64,000 nucleotides of DNA. Source: Ampullaceana balthica. Its lineage: Eukaryota; Mollusca; Gastropoda; Lymnaeidae. Made by a program: the position numbers and the translations under genes. The stretch is taken from NCBI GenBank assembly GCA_944989445.1, contig CALYLW010000423.1, forward strand, positions 288,001 to 352,000, read 5' to 3'. Positions 23,567-37,109 of this stretch are shown here, piece by piece; within the stretch, counting starts at the first letter, position 1; each line of letters starts with the position of its first letter. The notes below the pieces were generated by a model. It was given only the letters and a program-made list of their open reading frames with translations. It was not told where the DNA came from and searched no databases.

Positions 23567-25595
23567 CACCTTAACCGTCAGCCTTAGATATAACATCAGA
23601 CTCCACCTGGTACAGCTACACCTTAACCGTCAGTCTTAGATATAACATCAGACTCCACCTGGTACAGCTACACCTTAACCGTCAGCCTTAGATATAACAT
23701 CAGACTCCACCTGGTACAGCTACACCTTAACCGTCAGTCTTAGATATAACATCAGACTCCACCTGGTACAGCTACACCTTAACCGTCAGCCTTAGATATA
23801 ACATCAGACGCCACCTGGTACAGCTACACCTTAACAACCAGTCTTAGATATAACATCAGATTCCACCTGGTACAGCAATACCTTAACCGTCAGCCTTAGA
23901 TATAACATTTGACTCCACCTGATACAGCAACACCGTAACCGCCAGCCTTAGATATAACATCAGACGCCACCTGGTACAGCTACACCTTAACAACCAGTCT
24001 TAGATATAACATCAGATTCCACCTGGTACAGCAATACCTTAACCGTCAGCCTTAGATATAACATTTGACTCCACCTGATACAGCAACACCGTAACCGTCA
24101 GCCTTAGATATAACATTTGACTCCACCTGATACAGCAACACCGTAACCGCCAGCCTTAGATATAACATCAGACTCCACCTGGTACAGCAACACCTTAACA
24201 GTCAGCCTTAGATATAACATCAGACGCCACCTGGTACAGCTACACCTTAACAACCAGTCTTAGATATAACATCAGATTCCACCTGGTACAGCAATACCTT
24301 AACCGTCAGCCTTAGATATAACATTTGACTCCACCTGATACAGCAACACCGTAACCGTCAGCCTTAGATATAACATCAGACGCCACCTGGTACAGCTACA
24401 CCTTAACAACCAGTCTTAGATATAACATCAGATTCCACCTGGTACAGCAATACCTTAACCGTCAGCCTTAGATATAACATTTGACTCCACCTGATACAGC
24501 AACACCGTAACCGCCAGCCTTAGATATAACATCAGACTCCACCTGGTACTGCAACACCTTAACCGTCAGCCTTAGATATAACATCAGACTCCACCTGGTA
24601 CAGCTACACCTTAACAACCAGTCTTAGATATAACATCAGATTCCACCTGGTACAGCAATACCTTAACCGTCAGCCTTAGATATAACATTTGACTCCACCT
24701 GATACAGCAACACCGTAACCGCCAGCCTTAGATATAACATCAGACTCCACCTGGTACAGCAACACCTTAACCGTCAGCCTTAGATATAACATCAGACTCC
24801 ACCTGGTACAGCTACACCTTAACAACCAGTCTTAGATATAACATCAGATTCCACCTGGTACAGCAATACCTTAACCGTCAGCCTTAGATATAACATTTGA
24901 CTCCACCTGATACAGCAACACCGTAACCGCCAGCCTTAGATATAACATCAGACTCCACCTGGTACAGCAACACCTTAACCGTCAGCCTTAGAAATAACAT
25001 CAGACTCCACCTGGTACAGCAACACCTTAACCGTCAGCCTTAGATATAACATCAGACTCCACCTGGTACAGCAACACCTTAACCGTTAGCCTTAGATATA
25101 ACACCAGACTCCACCCGGTACAGCAACACCTTAACCGTCAGCCTTAGAAATAACATCAGACTCCACCTGGTACAGCAACACCTTAACCGTCAGCCTTAGA
25201 TATAACATCAGACTCCACCTGGTACAGCAACACCTTAACCGTCAGCCTTAGATATAACACAAGACTCCGCCCGGTACAGCAACACCTTAACCGTCAGCCT
25301 TAGAAATAACATCAGACTCCACCTGGTACAGCAACACCTTAACCGTCAGCCTTAGATATAACATCAGACTCCACCTGGTACAGCAACACCTTAACCGTCA
25401 GCCTTAGATATAACATCAGACTCCACCTGGTACAGCAACACCTTAACCGTCAGCCTTAGAAATAACATCAGACTCCACCTGGTACAGCAACACCTTAACC
25501 GTCAGCCTTAGAAATAACATCAGACTCCACCTGGTACAGCAACACCTTAACCGTCAGCCTTAGATATAACATCAGAATCCACCTAGTCGAGCAAC
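23567..25595. repeat. 52-bp minisatellite with higher-order structure, about 39 copies
   Basis: The basic unit contains CCTTAACCGTCAGCCTTAGA, TATAACATCAGACTCCACCT and GGTACAGCAACA. Unit types recur in a fixed order between about 23800 and 24960: a CAACCAGTC unit, a GATTCC unit ending CAGCAATACC, and a TTTGACTCC unit ending CAGCAACACCG. The last 600 bases are more homogeneous. Confidence 0.95.
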
Positions 25596-25620
25596 ACGAC
25601 TTTCACATGTGCATACAATT

Positions 25621-28195
25621 ATAACGTGTACAACCAACCACTTGAACAAGTACAACCAACCACTTGAACAAGTACAACCAAACACTTGAACAAGTACAAC
25701 CAACCACTTGAACAAGTACAACCAGCGACTTGAACAAGTACAAACAATGACTTGAACAAATACAACCAGCGACTTGAACAAGTACAAACATTGACTTGAA
25801 CAAGTAAAACCAACGACTTGAACAAGTACAAACAACGACTTGAACAAGTACAACCAGCGACTTGAACAAGTACAAACAATGACTTGAACAAATACAACCA
25901 GCGACTTGAACAAGTACAACCAACGACTTGAACAAGTACAAACAACGACTTGAACAAGTACAACCAGCGACTTGAACAAGTACAAACAACGACTTGAACA
26001 AGTACAACCAGCGACTTGAACAAGTACAAACAATGACTTGAACAAATACAACCAGCGACTTGAACAAGTACAAACAACGACTTGAACAAGTACAACCAGC
26101 GACTTGAACAAGTACAACCAGCGACTTGAACAAGTACAACCAGCGACTTGAACAAGTACAAACAACGACTTGAACAAGTACAAACAACGACTTGAACAAG
26201 TACAACCAACCACTTGAACAAGTACAAACAACGACTTGAACAAGTACAGACAACCACTTGAACAAGTACAAACAATGACTTGAACAAGTACAACCAGCGA
26301 CTTGAACAAGTACAAACAATGACTTGAACAAATACAACCAATGACTTGAACAAGTACAAACAACGACTTGAACAAGTACAACCAGCGACTTGAACAAGTA
26401 CAAACAACGACTTGAACAAGTACAACCAGCGACTTGAACAAGTACAAACAACGACTTGAACAAGTACAACCAACGACTTGAACAAATACAAACAACGACT
26501 TGAACAAGTACAACCAACGACTTGAAAAAGTACAAACAACGACTTGAACAAGTACAACCAGCGACTTGAACAAGTACAAACAACGACTTGAACAAGTACA
26601 ACCAACCACTTGAACAAGTACTAACAACGACTTGAACAAGTACAAACAACCACTTGAACAAGTACAAACAACGACTTGAACAAGTACAACCAGCGACTTG
26701 AACAAGTACAAACAATGACTTGAACAAATACAACCAACGACTTGAACAAATACAAACAATGACTTGAACAAGTACAACCAACCACTTGAACAAGTACAAA
26801 CAACGACTTGAACAAGTACAACCAGCGACTTGAACAAGTACAAACAATGACTTGAACAAATACAACCAACGACTTGAACAAATACAAACAATGACTTGAA
26901 CAAGTACAACCAGCGACTTGAACAAGTACAACCAACGACTTGAACAAATACAAACAACGACTTGAACAAGTACAACCAGCGACTTGAACAAGTACAAACA
27001 ATGACTTGAACAAATACAACCAGCGACTTGAACAAGTACAAACAACGACTTGAACAAGTACAACCAGCGACTTGAACAAGTACAAACAACGACTTGAACA
27101 AGTACAACCAGCGACTTGAACAAGTACAACCAACCACTTGAACAAGTACAAACAACGACTTGAACAAGTACAACCAGCGACTTGAACAAGTACAAACAAC
27201 GACTTGAACAAGTACAAACAACGACTTGAACAAGTACAACCAGCGACTTGAACAAGTACAACCAGCGACTTGAACAAGTACAAACAATGACTTGAACAAG
27301 TACAACCAGCGACTTGAACAAGTACAAACAACGACTTGAACAAGTACAACCAATGACTTGAACAAGTACAAACAATGACTTGAACAAGTACAACCAGCGA
27401 CTTGAACAAATACAAACAATGACTTGAAAAAATACAAACAATGACTTGAACAAATACAAACAACGACTTGAACAAGTACAACCAGCGACTTGAACAAGTA
27501 CAAACAATGACTTGAACAAGTACAAACAATGACTTGAACAAGTACAACCAACGACTTGAACAAATACAAACAATGACTTGAACAAATACAACCAGCGACT
27601 TGAAAAAATACAAACAATGACTTGAACAAATACAACCAGCGACTTGAACAAATACAAACAATGACTTGAACAAGTACAACCAACGACTTGAACAAATACA
27701 AACAATGACTTGAACAAATACAACCAGCGACTTGAACAAATACAAACAATGACTTGAACAAGTACAACCAGCGACTTGAACAAGTACAACCAATGACTTG
27801 AACAAATACAAACAACGACTTGAACAAGTACAAACAACGACTTGAACAAGTACAAACAATGACTTGAACAAGTACAACCAACGACTTGAACAAGTACAAA
27901 CAACGACTTGAACAAGTACAACCAGCGACTTGAACAAATACAAACAATGACTTGAACAAATACAAACAATGACTTGAACAAATACAAACAATGACTTGAA
28001 CAAATACAAACAACGACTTGAACAAGTACAACCAACGACTTGAACAAGTACAAACAACGACTTGAACAAGTACAACCAGCGACTTGAACAAGTACAAACA
28101 ACGATTTGAACAAGTACAACCAGCGACTTGAACAAGTACAACCAGCGACTTGAACAAGTACAAACAACGATTTGAACAAGTACAACCAACGACTT
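25621..28195. repeat. 22-bp minisatellite, about 117 copies
   Basis: The unit is CGACTTGAACAAGTACAA plus CCAG or ACAA. It contains the short dyad ACTTG-AA-CAAGT. Three units make 66 bases, or 22 codons, and no minus-strand frame contains a stop. All three minus frames are therefore open for up to about 860 codons reading the same 22-residue Cys/Leu/Val repeat. I regard these as non-genes. Confidence 0.95.
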
Positions 28196-28473
28196 TAATC
28201 TGTAAATACCTCGACTTTTATATGCACATAGTATGACTTTAACATTCATATAATACTTTGATATGTAGGCCTATATTTCATAGTATTTTTGTGGTAAAAC
28301 AGGTATAAATAATTTAGGTTAGCCTAAACCAATAAACAAGAAATTCACGTGTACCAAGACATTTACGTGCAGCTTGTAGTAGCTACTAAGACTTTCATAT
28401 GTACACACAAAGACTTTCCTAAGTACATAAATAGATTTTCTCTACAGCGACTTTAAAATGTACATACTTCGAA

Positions 28474-29075
28474 TTTCACACAAACATACCACAATTCACA
28501 AATATACCACAATTCACACAAACATACCACAATTCACAAACATACCACAATTCACAAACATACAACAATTCACAAACATACCACAATTCACAAACATACA
28601 ACAATTCACAAACATACAACAATTCACAAACATACCACAATTCACAAATATACCACAATTCACACAAACATACCACAATTCACAAACATACCACAATTCA
28701 CAAACATACAACAATTCACAAACATACCACAATTCACAAACATACAACAATTCACAAACATACAACAATTCACAAACATACCACAATTCACAAATATACC
28801 ACAATTCACACAAACATACCACAATTCACAAACATACCACAATTCACAAACATACAACAATTCACAAACATACCACAATTCACAAACATACAACAATTCA
28901 CAAACATACAACAATTCACAAACATACAACAATTCACAAACATACCACAATTCACAAACATACAATTCACAAACATACAACAATTCACAAACATACAACA
29001 ATTCACAAACATACCACAATTCACAAACATACAACAATTCACAAACATACCACAATTCACAAACATACCACAATT
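28474..29075. repeat. 18-bp minisatellite with 15- and 20-bp variants, about 33 copies
   Basis: The unit is CATACCACAATTCACAAA, alternating with CATACAACAATTCACAAA. A 20-bp form with an extra CA occurs about every 145 bases, giving a higher-order pattern. The open frames on both strands (His/Thr repeats on plus, Cys/Val repeats on minus) follow from the stop-free unit. Confidence 0.95.
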
Positions 29076-29490
29076 CCTTCACCCGTCCAACCATCCTTCT
29101 ATCAGCGAACATACGATCGTAATTCCCGTCTGTATGTGACTCATACCGGATTATACCCCCAGGATTTTACTTGGTGCGTACACTCCCCTCCGACCGCCAC
29201 TTGTTCAACAAAAACACATTGTCACTACAACCTGCGTCTTTTAGATAGATAGATTCGACTTGTGTCCTCCTGGTAGGCTGTCAACCGGTACCCGGGCACC
29301 CGTTGTCGTGCGATTACCTGGGTAGTAAATTCCTCCCGTGTACCCGTGAAATTGTGGCTATAAAGTATGTGTTTATTAACGGAGGCCAAACTTCTGTTCG
29401 CATGCTGCATTTTTGTGTTTACATTGCGGCTCGCGAAACAATTTATCAAATGAAAATTTATGTTTGAAATACTTTGGTGTGAAGTACATC
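29076..29490. other. Spacer, no gene supported
   Basis: Moderately GC-rich around 29080-29340. No splice-consistent exon or RNA gene seen. Confidence 0.4.
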
Positions 29491-29668
29491 TAAGGAGAAA
29501 TATCTGTCAACGGGAAATATCTGTCAACGGGAAATATCTGTCAATTGGAAATATCTGTCAACGGGAAATATCTGTCAATTGGAAATATCTGTCAACGGGA
29601 AATATCTGTCAATTGGAAATATCTGTCAACGGGAAATATCTGTCAATTGGAAATATCTGTCAACGGAA
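29491..29668. repeat. 17-bp minisatellite, about 10 copies
   Basis: The units GAAATATCTGTCAACGG and GAAATATCTGTCAATTG largely alternate, so the working period is 34 bases. Confidence 0.95.
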
Positions 29669-30140
29669 AATAAAATACGACCCGACTAACTACAATTTAT
29701 TTTGATACATCTTTTTCCTCTGTATATGAATCAGACATCGCAAACCCAAAAAGGTTGTGGTTCTTTGAGTGAATCATATTATAAGGAAAACAAAACTCCT
29801 CTTCCGAAAATCATTAACAACAACAAACACAGCCTCTTTCATCTCTATGCAGTCCATCCTTATTATCGGCAACAACTTTGCTTTGAAATTTGCCGACCGA
29901 TTGAGACTAGTCAATGTCGTTAATCTACCCACCTTCCCCCCCCCCACACTCATATAGCCCCGCACACTTTCCTTGTGTTTCTTTTGTTCATAACATGTGT
30001 TTGCCTAGCCCAAAAACCCATTTTAAAACTACACCAAAAGTTGGCAGCGTTTAAAGTTAATAAATTAAATAGTTACTAACAGTGTAAGATTGGTAAGACG
30101 GTCGTGTGGAATCGCACCAATCAAGTTAAAATACAAGTTT
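29669..30140. other. Spacer, no gene seen
   Basis: Only short frames without exon signals. Confidence 0.4.
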
Positions 30141-30165
30141 TAAATCCCTTATATTAACTTCACCG

Positions 30166-30232
<67 letters not shown>

Positions 30233-31033
30233 TCCCTCTCTCTCTCTCTGTCTGTCGTGGGAGGGCGGAAAAACAAAAGTAAACAATGCCCTACTTCCCG
30301 TGATGCTATCGAGCTGAAATTTTGCAAATAGTCTTGTGTCACCTAACAATGCATTGTAGCAAAATTTCAGATCGATCGAATGTACCTCAATTAAAATAAT
30401 GCATTTTTAGTTTATCTCAATATAACTAAATGTAGCCGTCTGATATTGTTTACATCTACGTGTCACTTGAGTTCACTCCAGCCAACGATGACAACATCTC
30501 GTGTTTTACAGCCAGGTGAGTTCACTCATGCTCAGTCTGTAAATGTTTGTCACGCGATGCGTATTATATTGAACATAATCAATACTTTTACTTATGTCTC
30601 ATATATAAGGGATTTACAGTCAAAAACTTTGTTTTACGGGTTGTTTAATTAAATTCTTTATCTTAACTTCACCGCCGTGTCTTAGTCGGTCGGGCGGAAA
30701 AACAAAAGTAAAACATGACCCACATCTCGTGATGCTATCGAGCTGAAATTTTGCAAATAGTCTCGTGTCACCTAACAATAAAATTGTATCAAAATTTCAG
30801 ATCGATCGAACATACCATAATTAAAATAATGCAGTTTTAGTTTATCTCTATATAACTCAATGTAGCCGTCTGCTATTGTTTACATCCTCGTGTCACTTGA
30901 GTTCACGCCAGCCATTGATGACCACATCCCGTGTTTTACAGCAAGGAGAGTTCACTCAGTTTCAGTCTGTAAATGTTTGTCTCATTTGAACATGATCAAT
31001 ACTTTTAGATATGGCTCATATATAAGGGATCTA
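30141..31033 (+). repeat. Two head-to-tail copies of the AAATCCCTTATAT-ended element, first with a (CT)n expansion
   Basis: Unit 1 is about 30141-30616 and unit 2 about 30651-31033, joined by the usual GTCAAAAACTTTGTTTTAC linker. Both have the GAGCTGAAATTTTGCAAAT, CACCTAACAAT and TTTCAGATCGATCGAA blocks and the ATATAAGGGAT right end. Unit 1 carries a CT microsatellite (30168-30250) just inside its left end. Confidence 0.75.
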
Positions 31034-32348
31034 TAGTCAAAAACTTTGTTTTTACGGTATCCGGGCAGCTTTTTCAACAATATTGACAGCAGTCTGCTGG
31101 TAAAGTTTTCATAAAGATAAACATTTATAGTCTCAACCGGCGGCAATCGGAACAAATAGTCCTAAGGGTCGCCAGGGTTTTAAAGAGAAGGTGACGCCCA
31201 CAATGAATTATTGACAGAACGGTTAGTCGGATGAGTCCCACACCTGCACACTTATGAGGACCGCAAAGATCGACCACTCACCAACGCTGTAAGACCAATC
31301 CTAACTATTTCGAGTAATTCACTCATTGCGATATGTGGGTCACATATAAATCACGAAGAATTAGAAACGAAAAGTATGACAGATATGAGAAATACGTTTG
31401 ATAGTGCATTTTAGATGGCGTTACATCCCTTCATGCATTTGAATATTTTCCAGCTTATATCGATATCAAAATAAGAATTTCAGGATATTGATAGAAAAGA
31501 ATTAACCACACAAAAAATTTAAACCATGTCTTCAATGAAAGTTGTTGGTATTTTATGAGTCTTGAATTTATTTTGTTTTTGTTTGCTTTGGTTGTTTGTT
31601 TGGGTTTTTAAAAAAAAATTAAATATTTTTTTATATTATTATTATTATTTTAATAAAATCCTGAAATTATATTAATTTTTCTTTTAAACTCAAATATTTG
31701 AGGCTTGGCTCTCAAATCAAATGTATAGAATCAAGTAAATTCAATAATGTAGAAATTAAGCCTGCAATAACTTTCTTAAAAGCGAACTCTAACCATGTGA
31801 AGCTCCTAATACCGCGAAGCTCATCACTTTAAAAATTAAATAATTCGCCTCAAAACTCACCTTTTTCCGCAATGAATGCTTCATCAGTAAAACTACCCCT
31901 AAGAGATTTAGATAGGATGAGAATTTATGCTACAAACTTACTAACAGAACACGGTGCTGATAACGCTAAACAAAAGAGTTTTTTGTAAAATAAACTTTAA
32001 ACAAGACAAAATCAAACTTTAATTCTGTATTTTGTGCATTTTTCTTTTAAATGGTATTTTTGTAACTTTGTTTTAAATTATTGTAAAAATCCACTCTTTG
32101 AGACCTACAAGTAGCCCCTTAAACATTCATATTGACAGACTATCAGACGGGGCCAGCAAACAAGGGCAACACTCCGCTAGGTTAAATTACCTCCCGCGAA
32201 AATGGTCGATCAGCAAAGAGGGTAATAATAATGATGAGTCGTAGAGATTGAACGGGGCCTCGACACTGGAGCAGGTCCGGGGGCGGTGGCTCAACTCAGT
32301 GGTAAGAAAAATAAATATCTGCAAGTTGGCCAGAATGTCATTTACTGA
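31034..32348. other. Spacer, no gene supported
   Basis: A GC-richer patch at 31125-31300 has no recognised identity. From 31550 to 32100 the sequence is strongly AT-rich. Confidence 0.4.
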
Positions 32349-32663
32349 TCGATCGAAGCTGGGGAGCCAACAGAACGATGGACGCTGGGGAGCCAACATA
32401 ACGATCGAAGCTGGGGAGCCAACAGAACGATCGAAGCTGGGGAGCCACAGAACGATCGAAGCTAGTGAGCCAATAGAACGATCGAAGCTGGGGAGCAAAC
32501 AGAACAATCGAATCTGGTGAGCCAACAGAATGATCGAAGCTGGGGAGCCAACAGAACGATCGAAGCTGGGGAGCCAACATAAAGATCGAAGCTGGGGAGC
32601 CAACAGAATGACCTAAGCTGGGGAGCCAACAGAACGATCGAAACTGGGGAGCCAACAGAACGG
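32349..32663. repeat. 26-bp minisatellite, about 12 copies
   Basis: The unit contains GATCGAAGCTGGGGAGCCAA followed by CAGAAC. The reading frames across it on either strand are repeat artefacts. Confidence 0.95.
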
Positions 32664-33086
32664 AGACTTTGGCGAAACTTTTTAAAGTATATTTATACAT
32701 TGGTGGTTAGTTTAGATTATAGCTTAGAATATTAATAGACGTTTTAACATTAAGTTTCAATGTAAATATTTTAGCAACATTATACAGAAGATAAGATTTC
32801 AGACAGGAGAAGTAAATTAATAGGGTTTAATTTAACTGCTAAACGTTAAGGAAAGTAACCACAAAATATTGTGTTTTTTTTGCCTATCCGAACTGCGGCA
32901 AAAGCGCAATTTAATGCGTGATATGCCACAATTTTGGGTTAATGTCTCTTATATAAGAGCTTAAGATGTGATGAAATAGACATGAATCAACAATGTGGCA
33001 AAAAAAATTGTGTAAATATATTACAATACATTCTATCGTGAATAATATTCGAACATCTGACAACAAAATGGTGTAAAGTGGAGCCA
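32664..33086. other. AT-rich spacer, no gene seen
   Basis: No recognised feature. Confidence 0.4.
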
Positions 33087-33395
33087 GTGTAAAGAAAACT
33101 GGTGAAATGTGGCACATTTAGTGTATTCTATGAACGTCATTCAGCAATCATCTGTCTGTCAAACGTGAAGAAAACTGGTGAAATGTGGCACATTTAGTGT
33201 ATTCTATGAACGTCATTCAGCAATCATCTGTCTGTCAAACGTGAAGAAAACTGGTGAAATGCGGCACATTTAGTGTATTCTATGAACATCATTCAGCAAT
33301 CATCTGTCAAACGTGAAGAAAACTGGTGAAATGTGACACATTTAGTGTATTCTATGAACGTCATTCAGCAATCATCTGTCAAACGTGAAGAAAAA
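33087..33395. repeat. Tandem repeat of about 72-77 bp, four copies
   Basis: The unit runs from GTGAAGAAAACTGGTGAAAT to AATCATCTGTCTGTCAAAC. The later units lack one TCTG, giving 72-73 rather than 76-77 bases. Confidence 0.9.
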
Positions 33396-34562
33396 GAATG
33401 GATAAAACATATTACCATCAGCCCCACATCAAACTAAACTGTAAATTACACTTTTCTTATTGCTAATGTTTCACTGTCCGGTATTGAAAGTATCAATTTG
33501 TGTTGTATTGTTTTGACTTACAACATTATTTTTTTGAGAAAGACATTTCTTTCATTAGAGATCATTCACATAACAAACGAAAACATTGTATCAATCATAT
33601 TTATGACCATCTTGCCATTATTAGAAGATTCCTCTCCCACCTCAAGTCGAAATTGTTTTTTCCCGGCCGTTTTGGATTAGTTTTAATCTATGTCCCTGGA
33701 TACCGATCCCTTTTAGCTTTAATCCCGCACGTAAGGCAGTTGAAAGAGATATAAGCTGTAATCAAATCCTTTCTCATAATTCCTTTTTTTAGTCATATAG
33801 GAAGGATTGATGTTCATCGGATGTAGAGGAAGAATTATTTTTTTTTAATTCAATCTCTTAATCTTTTAAAAATAAAAGAATCTTTGAAGTGACCCCAACT
33901 CTCAATACTACGAGTGTCCATATATATATATTGTTTTCGCGAGTCACGCTGAAGATTTAAAGTAACATGGGTAAGGTACCACGGTCACATAAGACTAATT
34001 ATATCTAGATCGACTTTCAAAACGCCGATTTCCTGTGTCGGCTCTAAATCTAGCATCACAAAAAATCATGGTTAAAAGTGAACATCCTCCTATGGCTTGC
34101 TTGCGCCTTACTTCTTACATAACGGTTTTACTGAAATGTTCTAACATTACACCGATGTTCTTGGCTTGTATCTGTTCCGTGTCGGATGACGTCAAGAAAC
34201 CGTCTGAGCCATAAACTCTATAATCGGTCTGGATCTTTAATCCCCCGATCTCGGCTTAATCTAATGTGGCATAAGTATTGAGGTCACTCATCTATCCCTC
34301 GCTACCTGGTCCGTAGCCGTTTTCTTTTATGTGTGATTCTGAAGCCCCCGGAAAAGCTGTAACCAGAGATAACAAGTGTTGGTCAAACAGACAAGAAGCA
34401 ATAGTTTTAACTCGCCCACGCTTGAGACTTGGATGGATTTTTAAAATACTTAAAAGGCCCAGTGTAACTAAAGGATGTTCTGATATTATAGTTACAGTCG
34501 TACATTACAAATATTGTGAAGATGTCTGAACAAAATAAGATTAAATCATGAAGTCACAAAGC
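33396..34562. other. Spacer, no gene supported
   Basis: Short frames only (for example 33498-33754 and 34329-34529), without coding character or clear splice partners. Confidence 0.4.
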
Positions 34563-35080
34563 AACACTCTGAAACAATCATGGCATTATTTAGGAACACC
34601 CTGAAACAATCATGGCGCTATGTAGGAACAACAAGAAACAATCATGGCGTTATTTAGGAACAACCTGCAACAATCATGGCGTTATTTTGGAACAACCTGC
34701 AACAATCATGGCATTATTTAGGAACAACCTGAAACAATCATGGCGTTATTTAGGAACAACCTGAAACAATCATGGCGTTATTTAGGAAAAACATGCAACA
34801 ATCACAGCGTTATGAACCGTTATGTAGGAACAACCTGAAACAATCATGGCGTTATCTAGGAACAACCTGAAACAATCATGGCGTTATTTAGGAACAACCT
34901 GAAATAATCATGGCGTTATTTAGGAAAAACCTGAAACAATCATGGCGTTATGTAGGAACAACCTGAAACAATCATGGCGTTATGTAGGAACAACCTGAAA
35001 CAATCATGGCGTTATTTAGGAACAACATGCAACAATCACAGCGTTATGTAGGAACAACCTGAAACAACCAGGGAATACTG
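34563..35080. repeat. 32-bp minisatellite, about 16 copies
   Basis: The unit contains GGAACAACCTGAAACAATCA followed by TGGCGTTATTTA. There is one 11-base insertion near 34810. Confidence 0.9.
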
Positions 35081-35802
35081 TAGCATCAACCTGTCAACCT
35101 GACCCAATCAAGTTTGTATACATTATAACAAACAGTTACACTCATTCACGACATGATGGTCAAAATATATTTTCACTTTTCTTAATGAAAAATAAACAGA
35201 GCAGGCGCAGGAAAATGACTTTTTGTCACGCTTGACAAATTCGTCGTAAAACTTGTGGGTTTAAGAGCAGTATGATGTGGTCGTGGTAAACTATTATTGG
35301 TCTGTTTCGATCACTGTTTTTCTCAAGGGTATTGTCTGGTCTTTCTCCTAGTCGGACCTTCGCCCACTTGTAAATCGAGACATGTTTTATCACTAATGTT
35401 AATCCACTAAGGTACCTAGTAGTCCAGGGCAGACAATCGGCTTTACTTGGAACGAAGACAAGGAAAGCAGAGGTTGTGCTCCCTGAATCGGGTCCTGAAC
35501 AATACAATAACGCTTAAATAAAAAAAATATATGCTGTTCCTATATCAATAATATTGATTTATGGGGCCTACATAATAATTTTCAACAATTTAAAGAATTT
35601 CTCTTTTTTACATAATGATAAAGATGAAAACGGAAAAGCGTCTTCATTAGGACCTATTCAAATTTATGATAATAAAAATCATGACCCCTCACAAAGCTGG
35701 TAGAAATCTTTTGGGAAACCAATTTAGCGAAAAATTCGATCGTTTTTACATAAAACGTAGAGTAAAAATCAAATAATCTTACAAGTACAAATTAGAATTG
35801 TA
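35081..35802. other. Spacer upstream of tRNA-Leu
   Basis: The minus-strand frame at 35226-35507 has no family resemblance or splice support, so I do not call it a gene. Confidence 0.4.
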
Positions 35803-35886
35803 GTCAGGATGGCCGAGTGGTCTAAGGCGCTGCGTTCAGGTCGCAGTCCACTCTTGTGGGCGTGGGTTCAAATCCCACTTCTGACA
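35803..35886 (+). tRNA. tRNA-Leu (anticodon CAG)
   Basis: The acceptor stem GTCAGGA pairs with TTCTGAC, followed by the discriminator A. The A box is TGGCCGAGTGGTCTAAGGC and the B box GGTTCAAATCC. The anticodon arm TGCGTTCAGGTCGCA presents CAG, and a long class II variable arm (CACTCTTGTGGGCG) is present. A run of eight Ts (35891-35898) follows as a Pol III terminator. There is no intron. It looks functional. The 3' end of this tRNA type matches the primer-binding site of the LTR element at 42587. Confidence 0.95.
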
Positions 35887-35898
35887 ATCATTTTTTTT

Positions 35899-36282
35899 GT
35901 GGTGTAAAACACAAAAATCTTCTATTTAAATATAAGTTGAAATATAAAGTAATTCTGAAAGGAAAATGAACCATGTCAGTATGCTACCAAAAGTTATTCT
36001 ATTAAAGAATGTTAAAATATCGAATATTATAGGCAAAAAGCAATTATTATTTTGTATGTGTAAAAGGTCATTCAAAATTTAAATTGTATTTTATTTAACA
36101 GCACTTGATAAGATCAAAGCCCGCATTAAAAATTGTCATATTCACATCCGTAGAGCTAACAATATTGACGTGGTCTAAACAGCGACTAGCGCTTAGTTGG
36201 TCAGTGTGATGGTTAGCAAGATGTTAGGTTAGCCAATGACCAATGCCAATGACTTCAGAGCACCAGAAAAACGTCGATGCTG
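35899..36282. other. Spacer, no gene seen
   Basis: No recognised feature. Confidence 0.4.
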
Positions 36283-36467
36283 TGTACATCATGATGCTGT
36301 GTACATCATAATGCTGTGTACATCATAATGCTGTGTACACCATAATGATGTGTACATCATAATGCTGTGTACATCATAATGATGTGTACATCATAATGCT
36401 GTGTACATCATAATGCTGTGTACATCATAATGCTGTGTACATCATAATGCTGTGTACATCATGATGC
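36283..36467. repeat. 17-bp minisatellite, about 11 copies
   Basis: The unit is GTGTACATCATAATGCT, with a GATGTGTACATC variant. Confidence 0.95.
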
Positions 36468-37023
36468 TCTACGAATGATGACACGTTGCATGATGATTGG
36501 GTAACGTGGCAACACGACTAGTCAAAGACTTGTAACGAGCATGGCGTAAGAAGCAATATAATAAATAAACCCTCGTATCCCATTAAAACTTGAGTTCGAC
36601 TCTCCACCCAATGCCACGTCGTAATAGTCCACTATAGCGCTGATGGTCATCTCTTCTTTTTAAATGCTTTAGTCGAAGATGTTGAATGCGCTTTTTAAAG
36701 ATAATAATTCCTTAGATGTTTACTTGTCTTCGTTACATTCTCCCAAAGTGTGAGAAAGATGTTCCTTATCATTAGCGCACTTGCTGCAAAAGGGCGCACT
36801 TGGTTTCTGTCCAACCTCACTGGGAACTTTATAAAGGAAATGTGAGGAGAAACCCAGGCCATATTATAAGATACCCGTTTTCAAATAGTTTTTTAATAAT
36901 CCGGTGCAACCATTGCATAAAAAGTTTTGTATGAATTCAGTACATTAGCTAATTATTTTAAACATTACTGTTAATTATAATTATCTTTTTGGACTTGTAA
37001 AAATAAAAAAAAATAAAAAACGT
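36468..37023. other. Spacer, no gene seen
   Basis: It ends in an A-rich tract that supplies the terminator of the minus-strand tRNA-Tyr. Confidence 0.4.
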
Positions 37024-37109
37024 TCCCGCGAACCGGATTCGAACCAGTGACCTAAGGATCGCTTCATTCATTCTACAGTCCTCCGCTCTACCAACTGAGC
37101 TATCGCGGG
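37024..37109 (-). tRNA. tRNA-Tyr (anticodon GTA) with 13-nt intron
   Basis: On the minus strand CCCGCGA pairs with TCGCGGG at the acceptor, with discriminator A (37024). The A box is TAGCTCAGTTGGTAGAGC and the B box GGTTCGAATCC. The anticodon loop CTGTAG|A is split after base 37 by AATGAATGAAGCG, the standard intron position in eukaryotic tRNA-Tyr. T-rich terminators follow directly (TTTTTTATTTTTTTTT). A second gene is at 60402-60487 and a truncated copy at 45157-45212. Confidence 0.95.

Noticed and set aside
25572..28249. Open frames of 863, 860 and 542 codons on the minus strand
   Set aside because: They read a 22-bp minisatellite in all three frames with the same repeat peptide and no other coding signal.
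28458..29252. 264-codon His/Thr-rich frame
   Set aside because: Produced by the 18-bp array; both strands are open for the same reason.
30149..30349. Arg/Glu-rich minus-strand frame
   Set aside because: Translation of the CT microsatellite within an interspersed element.
32187..32700. Frames of 90-138 codons on both strands
   Set aside because: They lie mainly in the 26-bp minisatellite and have no coding signature.
35226..35507. 93-codon minus-strand frame
   Set aside because: No family resemblance, no splice partner and no clear coding character.
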